Origin: Caulobacter sp.
GTDB lineage: Bacteria > Pseudomonadota > Alphaproteobacteria > Caulobacterales > Caulobacteraceae
NCBI GenBank assembly: GCA_030680355.1
Contig: JAUXVF010000023.1
Location: forward strand, 1-64,000
Length of the DNA stretch: 64,000 bases
Reading direction: 5' to 3'
Made by a program: the position numbers and the translations under genes. Below are positions 8,443 to 17,929 of the stretch, one piece after another. Under the pieces are notes generated by a model. The model was not told the origin of the DNA. It was given only the letters and a program-made list of their open reading frames with translations, and ran no database searches. How positions within the stretch are numbered: position 1 is the stretch's first letter; each line of letters starts with the position of its first letter.

Positions 8443-9384
8443 TCATCCGTAAAAGCGGTAATCCCGCTCGATCTGAAGGCCGAGCGCGTTGTTCCTGACG
8501 ATAAAGTCCGCGAGGAACTGGTGCAGGCCCGTTTCGAAAATCGACTCGATCGAATGATCGGCGAGTCTTCGTCCCTGGGCCTGGGCGAGGTCGTGGCAAT
8601 CGAGCCGTTCGCCGTAGCCGTCGGCCAGGTAGCCGAGGTGCTCACGGATCTGGGCCACGCAGAAAGCCAGCGACCTGGGCATCCGTTGGTCGAGGATAAT
8701 CAGATTGGCGATCTGCTTGGGGTTGGCGTCGCCGTCGCTCAGCCAGCGGTAGGCCCGCTGGGCCGAAACCGACCGCAGGATCGTCTCCCACTGAACATTG
8801 TCCAGCGATGACCCGACGAACGACACCGACGGCAGCAGGACGTAATATTTGACGTCCAGAATACGCGCCGTGTTGTCGGCCCGCTCTACAAACGTCCCCA
8901 GATGGGCGAAATTGTAGATGTCATTGCGGAGCATGGTGCCGGTCAGGGCGCCGCGAACCAGCGCGTTCTGCCGGCGGATTGTCGCCAGAACGTCTGGCAG
9001 CCCGCTTTCCGACACCGGGCGCTTGAGAACGTCCTTCATGGACATCCAGCACTCGTTGGTCGCCTCCCAGACCTCCCGCGTCAGGGCTGTGCGAACCAGA
9101 CGGGCGTTGCTGCGCGCACTGTCGATGGCCGACATGACGCTGGAGGGGTTGCTGCGGTCGCGCAGCAGAAAGTCGACGACATTACTGGCGGTGTAGGTGT
9201 CGTAGCGCTCAAGAAACGGACCCTGAACCCCGGCTGTACGGACGACCGAGGCCCACTCCGCCTCGGCGGCTGCCGAGCGTGTCAGGGCGATACGGAAGCC
9301 GGCGTCGACCAGGCGCGCGATATTTTCGCTGCGCTCCAGGAAACGGAACATCCAGAACAGGCCGCCTGCGGTTTTGCCTAGCAT
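8443..9384 (-). CDS. Alpha-E domain-containing protein (Anbu operon)
   Basis: All-helical protein of 313 residues matching the alpha-E (DUF403) family. It begins with MLGKTAGGLFWMFRFLERSE and carries the ERADNTARILDVKYY stretch near residue 170, which are the hallmark conserved blocks. The biochemical role is not established; comparative genomics places it with ATP-grasp and transglutaminase partners in predicted peptide ligation or modification. Lies 22 bp after the ATP-grasp stop and 4 bp before the transglutaminase start, so the genes are certainly cotranscribed. No catalytic residues can be assigned from the sequence. Confidence 0.87.
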   Translation of the reverse strand: MLGKTAGGLFWMFRFLERSENIARLVDAGFRIALTRSAAAEAEWASVVRTAGVQGPFLERYDTYTASNVVDFLLRDRSNPSSVMSAIDSARSNARLVRTALTREVWEATNECWMSMKDVLKRPVSESGLPDVLATIRRQNALVRGALTGTMLRNDIYNFAHLGTFVERADNTARILDVKYYVLLPSVSFVGSSLDNVQWETILRSVSAQRAYRWLSDGDANPKQIANLIILDQRMPRSLAFCVAQIREHLGYLADGYGERLDCHDLAQAQGRRLADHSIESIFETGLHQFLADFIVRNNALGLQIERDYRFYG

Positions 9385-9406
9385 GAGCTACCTCCTTGAA
9401 AGCCGC

Positions 9407-10834
9407 TCATTCGTCCAGCACCCAGGTATCCTTGGTGCCGCCGCCCTGGCTTGAATTGACCACCAGCGACCCCGCCTTCATGGCGACCCGCGTCAGGCCG
9501 CCGGGCGTGATCTCGATCTTGTTGGGCGACACCAGCACAAACGGGCGCAGGTCCACATGGCGCGGCGCGAGGCCGGCCTTGGTCATCACCGGAACCGTCG
9601 ACAGCGACAGGGTCGGCTGGGCGATGTAGTTGCTCGGCTTGGACCTCAACTTGTCGGCGAAGGCGGCGATTTCGCGCTTGTTGGCGGCCGGGCCGACGAG
9701 CATGCCGTACCCGCCCGATCCATGAACCTCCTTGACCACCAGCTCGGGCAGATGTTCGAGCACATAGGCCAGCGCGTCCGGTTCGGAGCATCGCCAGGTC
9801 GGAACATTCTTCAGGATGGCCTTCTCGCCGGTATAGAACTCAACGATTTCCGGCATGTAGCTGTAGATCGCCTTGTCATCGGCGATGCCGGTTCCCGGCG
9901 CGTTGGCGATCGTGATCTTGCCGGCGCGATAGGCGTCCATGATCCCGGGCACGCCCAGCATCGAGGTCGGATTGAAGTTCAACGGGTCAAGATAGTCGTC
10001 ATCGATACGGCGGTAGAGCACGTCGATGGGCGTGTAGCCCTGCGTTGTCCGCATGGCGATGCGGCCGTCGACGAGTCGCAGATCATGCCCCTCGACCAGC
10101 TCGACACCCATCTGATCGGCCAGGAAGGAATGTTCGAAATAGGCCGAGTTGTGGATGCCGGGCGTCAGCACCGCGACCACCGGCTTGCCCTCGCAGGCCT
10201 CCGGCGCGCAGGCGCTCAGCGAGCGCCGCAACATCTTCGGATAGTCGCTGACCTCCCGGACCGGCACCCGCGAGAACAGCTCGGGGAACATCTGCAGCAT
10301 CGTTTCCCGGTTCTCGAGCATGTACGACACGCCCGAGGGCGTGCGGGCATTGTCTTCAAGAACGTAGAACTCGTCTTCGCCGGTTCTCACGATGTCGGTG
10401 CCGACGATGTGGGTATAGATGCCGCCCGGCGGCGACACCCCGATCATCTGCGGCAGAAACGCTTCGTTCTGGGCGATGAGCTCGACGGGGACCCGGCCGG
10501 CGCGGACAATTTCCTGCCGGTGGTAAATGTCGTGGAGGAAGGCGTTGATGGCGCGCACGCGCTGCTCGATGCCCTTGGTCAACCGTGACCATTCCCGCCC
10601 CGAAATGATCCGCGGCACGACATCAAACGGGATCAGCCGCTCGGTCGCCTCCTGCTGCCCGTAGACATTGAAGGTAATGCCGGTTCGGCGGAAAAAGACC
10701 TCGGCCTCCTTTGCCTTTTTTCTAAGCTGGGCTTCGTTCTGGCGGTCAAACCAGCCGCAATAATCAGCATACGGGGCTCTGGGCGTTTCGCCGAAGCCGC
10801 TCAGTTCGTCAAAAAATTCTGATGGGTTATTCAT
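9407..10834 (-). CDS. Circularly permuted ATP-grasp protein (Anbu operon)
   Basis: 475-residue protein of the circularly permuted type 2 ATP-grasp family (DUF404/DUF407). Features seen: VLEDNARTPSGVSYMLENRE near residue 170, ANAPGTGIADDKAIYSYMPE near 315 and the glycine-rich VKEVHGSGGYGMLVGP near 370, which resembles an ATP-binding loop. ATP-grasp enzymes form amide or peptide bonds through an acyl-phosphate. First gene of the four-gene Anbu operon. The ATG at 10834 begins the conserved region, and a 13-codon upstream extension is possible. No clear Shine-Dalgarno is seen, so a leaderless or weakly initiated message is possible. The upstream DNA is markedly AT-rich. Confidence 0.88.
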   Translation of the reverse strand: MNNPSEFFDELSGFGETPRAPYADYCGWFDRQNEAQLRKKAKEAEVFFRRTGITFNVYGQQEATERLIPFDVVPRIISGREWSRLTKGIEQRVRAINAFLHDIYHRQEIVRAGRVPVELIAQNEAFLPQMIGVSPPGGIYTHIVGTDIVRTGEDEFYVLEDNARTPSGVSYMLENRETMLQMFPELFSRVPVREVSDYPKMLRRSLSACAPEACEGKPVVAVLTPGIHNSAYFEHSFLADQMGVELVEGHDLRLVDGRIAMRTTQGYTPIDVLYRRIDDDYLDPLNFNPTSMLGVPGIMDAYRAGKITIANAPGTGIADDKAIYSYMPEIVEFYTGEKAILKNVPTWRCSEPDALAYVLEHLPELVVKEVHGSGGYGMLVGPAANKREIAAFADKLRSKPSNYIAQPTLSLSTVPVMTKAGLAPRHVDLRPFVLVSPNKIEITPGGLTRVAMKAGSLVVNSSQGGGTKDTWVLDE

Positions 10835-11309
10835 TGGCGTTAGATTGGCACAGAAGAAAACTAAACGCAACAACTATCAGAAATATTTGAGAATTATTGA
10901 GAACAAATAGAATTCAGAACCCTTCTCTATTTCGCATATTGAATTTTCTTTAATACCTAAATCACCACTTAGAAATTTGTGTTCAATATTCTCCGAGAAA
11001 TGAAAAAATGTGCTTTCTTCGTGCCCCATGAAGACTGCCGTCTGCAAATTTGAACTTCAAACCGCAACACGCGCCCCCTCCGGCCCGGCCCTGAAGCCAG
11101 ACTAAAGCCCCAATGGCGGCGCTGGGAGGCGCGGCCAGGACGCTCGATGAAGACTAGTCAGGGGATGACCGGCGGACAGATTTTGCTAATTTACGGGCGT
11201 CGCCGCCAGCACGAAGCGACTTGATCACAGACAGCCTCGATTAATACAGACTATGGCCGAAGATATTCTTCCGCCGGTCTAAATACTGCACCCGACAGTT
11301 CGCCTCCAT

Positions 11310-11334
11310 GGAACTGCTGCTGCTCTCTTGCGTT
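11310..11334 (+). promoter_or_regulatory. EcfG/SigT-type general stress promoter of the glucosylglycerol operon
   Basis: GGAAC (11310-11314), a 16-bp spacer, then CGTT (11331-11334). This is an exact match to the consensus of the alphaproteobacterial general-stress sigma factor (EcfG; SigT in Caulobacter), GGAAC-N16/17-CGTT. It points at the compatible-solute genes, which is biologically sensible because this sigma factor controls osmotic-stress survival. Predicted transcript start about 11341, leader about 230 nt. Confidence 0.65.
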
Positions 11335-11342
11335 CCGATTGA

Positions 11343-11371
11343 TTGACAGCGAACAACTCACTTTATATATA
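11343..11371 (+). promoter_or_regulatory. Sigma70-type promoter of the glucosylglycerol operon
   Basis: Perfect TTGACA (11343-11348), 17-bp spacer, then TATATA (11366-11371). It begins just downstream of the EcfG-type promoter, giving a tandem arrangement with one housekeeping and one stress promoter. Confidence 0.55.
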
Positions 11372-11572
11372 TCGGATGCTCAAAACTCATAAAATTGGCG
11401 ACCGCCCCGGCCCCGGGTTCACCTGGCCGCGAACGCGGTCGTCGAGTCATGGCGGATTGCCGTCGTGCCTCATGATCGAACACGGAACGGTCTCGCAGCG
11501 ACGCGGAACCGACTGGCGCGGGCAGACCACCGTCCTCGCCAGCCTTCAACAGGAATGAGAGCTTCTGCCTGC

Positions 11573-12352
11573 ATGAACCGCCCTAATCTGATCCTCGCCA
11601 CCGACCTCGACGGCACCTTTCTGGGTGGCGATGAGGAGCACCGCGCCGCGCTCTACCATCACATCTCGACCCGCGACGACGCCCTGCTCATCTTCGTCAC
11701 CGGCCGGGACATCGACTTCATCGCCGACCTGATCAGGTCGCCGGGCATGCCGCGCCCGCACTACATCGTCGGCGATATCGGGACCTCGGTGTTTCACGGT
11801 CAGACGCTGATGCCGGTCGCGGAGCTCGAGGCGCCCATAACCGCGGCCTGGAACGACGCCGGCGACCGCGTCAAACGGCTGCTGGCGAGTGAGCCGGGCC
11901 TGGTTCTGCAGGAGACACCCTTCCGCCACAGGGTCAGCTATGACTACGACCCCGCCCTGCTCTCGCCCCGCAGCGTCGCCAAGGTCGAGGCGGCCGGGTT
12001 TGATTGCCTGCTGTCGGCGGATCGTTTCTTCGACGTTCTGCCGCGCGGCGTATCCAAGGGTCCGACGCTGCTACGGCTGGTGGAAACCCTGGGCCTGGAC
12101 AGCGAAAACGTCCTGGTCGCGGGCGACACCATGAATGACCTGTCGCTGTTCCAGACCGGTCTGAAGGGCGTGGCCGTCGGCAATTCCGAGCCCCGGCTCA
12201 AGGCCGCCATTCGCGGCATGAAAAACGTCTATTCCAGCTCTTCACCCGGCGCGGCGGGCATCGCCGACGCCATCCGTCATTTCAGCTTCAAAGGGGGTCC
12301 GCGCCATGAGCAAATCGTCACTGGTCATCGTCTATCATCGACAGCCCAATGA
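11573..12352 (+). CDS. HAD-family phosphatase, probable glucosylglycerol-phosphate phosphatase
   Basis: 259-residue haloacid-dehalogenase phosphatase of the Cof/sucrose-phosphatase type. Motif I is DLDGTF near residue 11 (nucleophile and acid aspartates). A cap domain follows in the middle, then the GVSKGPTLLRLVE lysine region and motif IV GDTMNDLSLF. It overlaps the synthase gene downstream by 47 bp. In several bacteria the equivalent GgpP phosphatase domain is fused to GgpS, so hydrolysis of glucosylglycerol-phosphate to glucosylglycerol is the best inference. The start at 11573 gives the conserved N-terminus; an ATG at 11555 is an alternative. A trehalose-phosphate or sucrose-phosphate role is the main competing idea. 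Confidence 0.8.
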   Translation: MNRPNLILATDLDGTFLGGDEEHRAALYHHISTRDDALLIFVTGRDIDFIADLIRSPGMPRPHYIVGDIGTSVFHGQTLMPVAELEAPITAAWNDAGDRVKRLLASEPGLVLQETPFRHRVSYDYDPALLSPRSVAKVEAAGFDCLLSADRFFDVLPRGVSKGPTLLRLVETLGLDSENVLVAGDTMNDLSLFQTGLKGVAVGNSEPRLKAAIRGMKNVYSSSSPGAAGIADAIRHFSFKGGPRHEQIVTGHRLSSTAQ

Positions 12353-13826
12353 AGAGGTCCTGATCGACGGCAAGATCGTCTATCGGACCAACAAGAGCCC
12401 CAACGGCATCGTCCCGACGTTGAAGAGCTTCTTCAACCGTCTCGATCCCGACGCCGGCGCCTGGGTCGCCTGGAAGATCTTTGACCCCAAGGAGGGCGTC
12501 AATTTCGAACGGGTGATCCATGTGGATGACCCCAACGGCGGCTACACCGTCTCACGGCTGCCGCTGACCGCCGAGCAGGTCGAGAGCTTCTACCATGTCA
12601 CCTCGAAGGAGGCCCTCTGGCCGATCCTTCATTCCTTCCCGCGCCTGTTCCACTACGACAACGTCGACTGGGACACCTTCCGGGAGGTGAACCGGCTGTT
12701 CGCCGAGGCCGCCGCCGCCCAGGTCGAGGATGACGGCATCGTCTGGATCCACGACTACAATCTCTGGCTCGCGCCGGCCTATCTGCGTCGGCTGAAGCCC
12801 AATGTGCGGATCGCCTTCTTCCACCACACGCCCTTCCCCGCCCCCGATGTGTTCAATGTGCTGCCCTGGCGGCGCGAGATTGTCGAAAGCCTGCTCGACT
12901 GCGACGTCGTGGGCTTCCACATTCCCCGCTACGCCAAGAACTTCGCCGATGTCGCCCGCTCCCTCTGCAACGTCACGACCGAGGGCGAAGTCGAGGTCGA
13001 GGCCGGGTTGTCGCCATCCGGCATGGCGCTGTCAGAGCCCCGCGTGCCCGCCGCCATTCGAACCGCGGACCGCCTCGTTCGCCTGGGCGTGACGCCGGTC
13101 GGGGCGAACCCCGCCCTGATCGAGAGCATCATCGAGACCGACGAAAGCAAAGCCCTCCAGGCTCAGCTGCTTGAGGAACTGGGCGGCCGCCGATTGCTGA
13201 TGACCATCGGTCGGACCGACTACACCAAGGGCATGATCGAAAGCCTCCTGGCCTTCGAACGGCTGCTTGAGCGGCGGCCGGAGCTGATCGGCGAGGTCAA
13301 GCTGCTGGTCACCTCCGTGGCGGCCGCCTCGACAATGACCATCTACGAGGACACCCAGCGCGGCATCGAGGGTCTCGTCGGGCGGATCAACGGTCGCTTC
13401 TCGACGCTCGACTGGACGCCCGTCGTGCTGTTTTCCAACGCCATCCCGTTCGAGAAGCTGATCGCCTACTACAGCATCGCCGACATCTGCGTGACGACCC
13501 CGCTCAGGGACGGCCTGAACCTGGTGGCCAAGGAATACGTCGCCTCCAAACACGGCCGGCCGGGAGTTCTGGTGCTGTCGGAATTCGCCGGTTGCGCGGT
13601 GGAGCTGCCGCAGGCGGTGCTGACCAATCCCTATTCCAACCGGTCGATGGACGCGGCCATCGACCTGGCGCTGGACATGCCCGCCGAGGAAGTCGCTCAG
13701 CGCATGGCCGCCATGGACAAGGTGATCCACCACTATGATCTGGCCCGGTGGGCCGACCAGATCGCCGAGCAGTTCGACAGTATCGCCGCCGAGGCCCACG
13801 ACCAGAAAGCCGCGGACGCGGCCTGA
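12306..13826 (+). CDS. ggpS: Glucosylglycerol-phosphate synthase (GT20 family)
   Basis: 506-residue GT-B glycosyltransferase that joins ADP-glucose (or another NDP-glucose) to glycerol 3-phosphate. The N-terminus SLVIVYHRQPNEEV, the SPNGIVPTLKSFF block, WIHDYNLWLAP and FHHTPFPAPDVFNVLPWR follow the cyanobacterial GgpS pattern much more closely than OtsA. The donor-site residues appear in GRTDYTKGM and TTPLRDGLNLVAKEY. The product, after dephosphorylation by the preceding gene, is the compatible solute glucosylglycerol. The stop codon shares one base with the next start (TGATG), so it is coupled to the ABC binding-protein gene. Trehalose-6-phosphate synthase is the alternative but less likely. 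Confidence 0.85.
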   Translation: MSKSSLVIVYHRQPNEEVLIDGKIVYRTNKSPNGIVPTLKSFFNRLDPDAGAWVAWKIFDPKEGVNFERVIHVDDPNGGYTVSRLPLTAEQVESFYHVTSKEALWPILHSFPRLFHYDNVDWDTFREVNRLFAEAAAAQVEDDGIVWIHDYNLWLAPAYLRRLKPNVRIAFFHHTPFPAPDVFNVLPWRREIVESLLDCDVVGFHIPRYAKNFADVARSLCNVTTEGEVEVEAGLSPSGMALSEPRVPAAIRTADRLVRLGVTPVGANPALIESIIETDESKALQAQLLEELGGRRLLMTIGRTDYTKGMIESLLAFERLLERRPELIGEVKLLVTSVAAASTMTIYEDTQRGIEGLVGRINGRFSTLDWTPVVLFSNAIPFEKLIAYYSIADICVTTPLRDGLNLVAKEYVASKHGRPGVLVLSEFAGCAVELPQAVLTNPYSNRSMDAAIDLALDMPAEEVAQRMAAMDKVIHHYDLARWADQIAEQFDSIAAEAHDQKAADAA

Positions 13827-15097
13827 TGCGGGCCCTTCTGATCTGCCTCCTCGCCGCCCTGGCCCTGTTGGGGGCCGCCGGAAAGGCGTCGGCGGCGCCG
13901 GTGCGGGTCGCGATCGCCTGCGGCGCGCTCGGCATGGAGTTGAAGCTCTGCGCCGAGGGGGCGGACGCCTGGGCCCGCCAGACCGGCAACGAGGTGCGGA
14001 TCATCAGCACGCCCAACTCGTCGACCGACCGGCTGGCCCTCTATCTGCAGATGCTGGCGTCGCGCACCGCCGACATAGACGTGTTGCAGATCGACGTGGT
14101 CTGGGCCGGCATGCTGGCCAGCCATCTGACCGATCTGCGGCCCTATATGGGCGACACGCCCGCGGCTCATTTCCCCGCCCTGATCCGCAACGACACCGTC
14201 GATGGCCGGCTGGTGGCGATGCCCTGGTGGGCCGACGTCGGCGTCCTCTACTACCGTAAGGACCTGCTGGCCCGGCACCGGCTGCCGCCGCCGAAAACCT
14301 GGCAGGAGATGACCCGCACCGCCCAGATCATCCAGGCCGCCGAACGGGCCCGGGGCAACAGCCGGATGTGGGGCTTTGTCTTCCAGGGCCGGGCCTATGA
14401 GGGTCTGACCTGCAACGCCCTGGAATGGATCGACTCGTTCGGCGGCGGAACGATCGTCAACGCCAGGGGCGAGATCACCGTCGACAACCCCCGCGCCATC
14501 GCCGCCCTGGCCCTGGCCGGCAGCTGGGTCGGCGACATCGCCCCGCGCGGCGTGCTCAACTACGACGAGGAAGCCGCCCGGGGCGTGTTCCAGACCGGCA
14601 ACGCCGTCTTCATGCGCAACTGGCCCTACGCCTGGGCCCTGGCCCAGGGCGACGACAGTCCGGTCCGCGGCAAGGTGGGCGTGGTTCCCCTGCCCAGCGG
14701 CGGCGCCGGCGGCAAGGTCTCCGGGACCCTGGGCGGATGGCATCTGGCCGTGTCCCGTTATTCGAAACATCCTGCCGAGGCCGCCAGTCTCGTGGCCTAT
14801 CTGACCAGCGCCAGGGAACAGAAGCGCCGCGCCATCGCCGCCGCCTATAATCCGACCATCGCCGCCCTCTACGACGACCCGGAGGTGGACGCCGCCAATC
14901 CCTTCTTCAGGGACCTGCTGGACTCGCTGGAGAACGCCACGGCGCGACCGTCACGGATCGCCGGGCCCCATTACAACCGCCTCTCGAGTGACTTCTGGCG
15001 GGCGGCCCATGATGTGCTCGGCGGTCAGCCCGCCGACCGTCGCGTCGCCCGGCTGGAATCCGATCTCGACCGGCTCAAGCACAGGGCGCGCTGGTAG
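13826..15097 (+). CDS. ABC transporter solute-binding protein (glucosylglycerol/sugar)
   Basis: Periplasmic extracellular solute-binding protein (family 1, MalE/ThuE-like) of 423 residues. A signal peptide covers residues 1-23 (ends KASA before APVRVAI). Conserved features include the MPWWADVGVLYYRKDLL hinge segment and the GGWHLAVSRYSKHPAEA region late in the protein. The start overlaps the ggpS stop by one base. It sits with two permeases and an ATPase in the same layout as the cyanobacterial Ggt transporter for glucosylglycerol, sucrose and trehalose. That context suggests recovery of leaked or environmental osmolyte; the ligand is inferred. Confidence 0.88.
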   Translation: MRALLICLLAALALLGAAGKASAAPVRVAIACGALGMELKLCAEGADAWARQTGNEVRIISTPNSSTDRLALYLQMLASRTADIDVLQIDVVWAGMLASHLTDLRPYMGDTPAAHFPALIRNDTVDGRLVAMPWWADVGVLYYRKDLLARHRLPPPKTWQEMTRTAQIIQAAERARGNSRMWGFVFQGRAYEGLTCNALEWIDSFGGGTIVNARGEITVDNPRAIAALALAGSWVGDIAPRGVLNYDEEAARGVFQTGNAVFMRNWPYAWALAQGDDSPVRGKVGVVPLPSGGAGGKVSGTLGGWHLAVSRYSKHPAEAASLVAYLTSAREQKRRAIAAAYNPTIAALYDDPEVDAANPFFRDLLDSLENATARPSRIAGPHYNRLSSDFWRAAHDVLGGQPADRRVARLESDLDRLKHRARW

Positions 15098-16019
15098 TGG
15101 CCCAGGCGCACACGGAAGCCACGCGCGAGCGCATCCGGTCGGCCTGGATTTTCCTGGCGCCGATGCTGATCGTCCTGGCTCTTGTGGCCGCCTGGCCGCT
15201 GGCCAGGACCCTCCATTTCAGCCTGACCAACGCCACCCTCGTGGACATGAACCACTACAGCCTCGTGGGGCTGGACAACTACCTCGCGCTGGATGACGGC
15301 CGCTGGTACGGCGTCCTCAGCGATCCCGAATGGCTCAAGGCGCTGGGCAACACCCTGGTTTTCGCGATCACTTCGGTGACCCTGGAGACGGTGCTGGGCG
15401 TCCTGATCGCCTTGCTGCTCAACATGTCGTTCCGGGGGCGCGGCCTGATGCGCGCGGCCCTGCTGGTGCCCTGGGCCATTCCCACCGTGGTCTCGGCCCG
15501 AATGTGGAGCTGGATGCTCAACGACCAGTTCGGGGTGATCAACGACGCCCTGATGAAGCTGGGCCTGATCGCCGCGCCCGTGGCCTGGCTGGCCGAGCCG
15601 CATCTGGCCATGGCCTCGGTCGTTCTCGTCGATGTCTGGAAGACGACCCCCTTCGTCGCCCTCCTGGCCCTGGCCGCCCTGCAGATGGTCCCCAGGGACT
15701 GTTACGAGGCGGCGCGGGTCGACGGCGTCCATCCGGTCCGGGTGTTCTTCCAGGTCACCCTGCCGTTGATCCGGCCTGCCTTGGCGGTGGCCGTCATCTT
15801 CCGGCTGCTCGACGCCATGCGGATGTTCGATCTCGTCTACATCATGACCGGCGCCACCGACGCCACCCTGACCCTGTCGGTCTTCGCCCGGCGCGAACTG
15901 GTCGACTTCCAGGACGTCGGCTACGGCTCGGCGGCCTCGACCCTGCTGTTCTTTGTCATCGCCCTGATCACGGCCCTCTACGTGACCGCCGTGCGGCTTG
16001 ATCTGGACGGGAAACGCCG

Positions 16020-16023
<4 letters not shown>
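15097..16023 (+). CDS. ABC transporter permease, MalF type
   Basis: 308-residue integral membrane permease with six predicted helices. The cytoplasmic EAA loop is visible as YEAARVDGVHPVRVFFQVTLPLI near residue 210. A GTG start at 15097 shares a base with the previous stop (TAGTG), so translation is coupled. Pairs with the next permease to form the import channel of the putative glucosylglycerol ABC transporter. The N-terminal helix begins around residue 15 (SAWIFLAPMLIVLALVAAWP), normal for sugar permeases of the MalF group. Confidence 0.9.
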
Positions 16024-16847
<824 letters not shown>

Positions 16848-16849
16848 CC

Positions 16850-17925
<1,076 letters not shown>

Positions 17926-17929
<4 letters not shown>

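Larger units (their letters stand above)
10835..11572. other. Long divergent intergenic region with AT-rich stretch and promoters
   Basis: 738 bp between the Anbu operon (leftward) and the glucosylglycerol operon (rightward). Roughly 10840-11030 is strikingly AT-rich for this genome and probably contains the Anbu-operon promoter, though I cannot fix a -35/-10 pair there. The right half holds the EcfG-type and sigma70-type promoters listed separately and a leader of nearly 200 nt. A 71-codon open frame at 11343-11558 starts inside the promoter and has no family features. Confidence 0.6.

Noticed and set aside
11343..11558. Small 71-codon gene upstream of the phosphatase
   Set aside because: It begins inside the TTGACA hexamer and has no ribosome site.
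12306..13826. Calling the GT20 enzyme trehalose-6-phosphate synthase (otsA)
   Set aside because: N-terminal and central blocks follow GgpS, and the phosphatase-ABC context matches glucosylglycerol.
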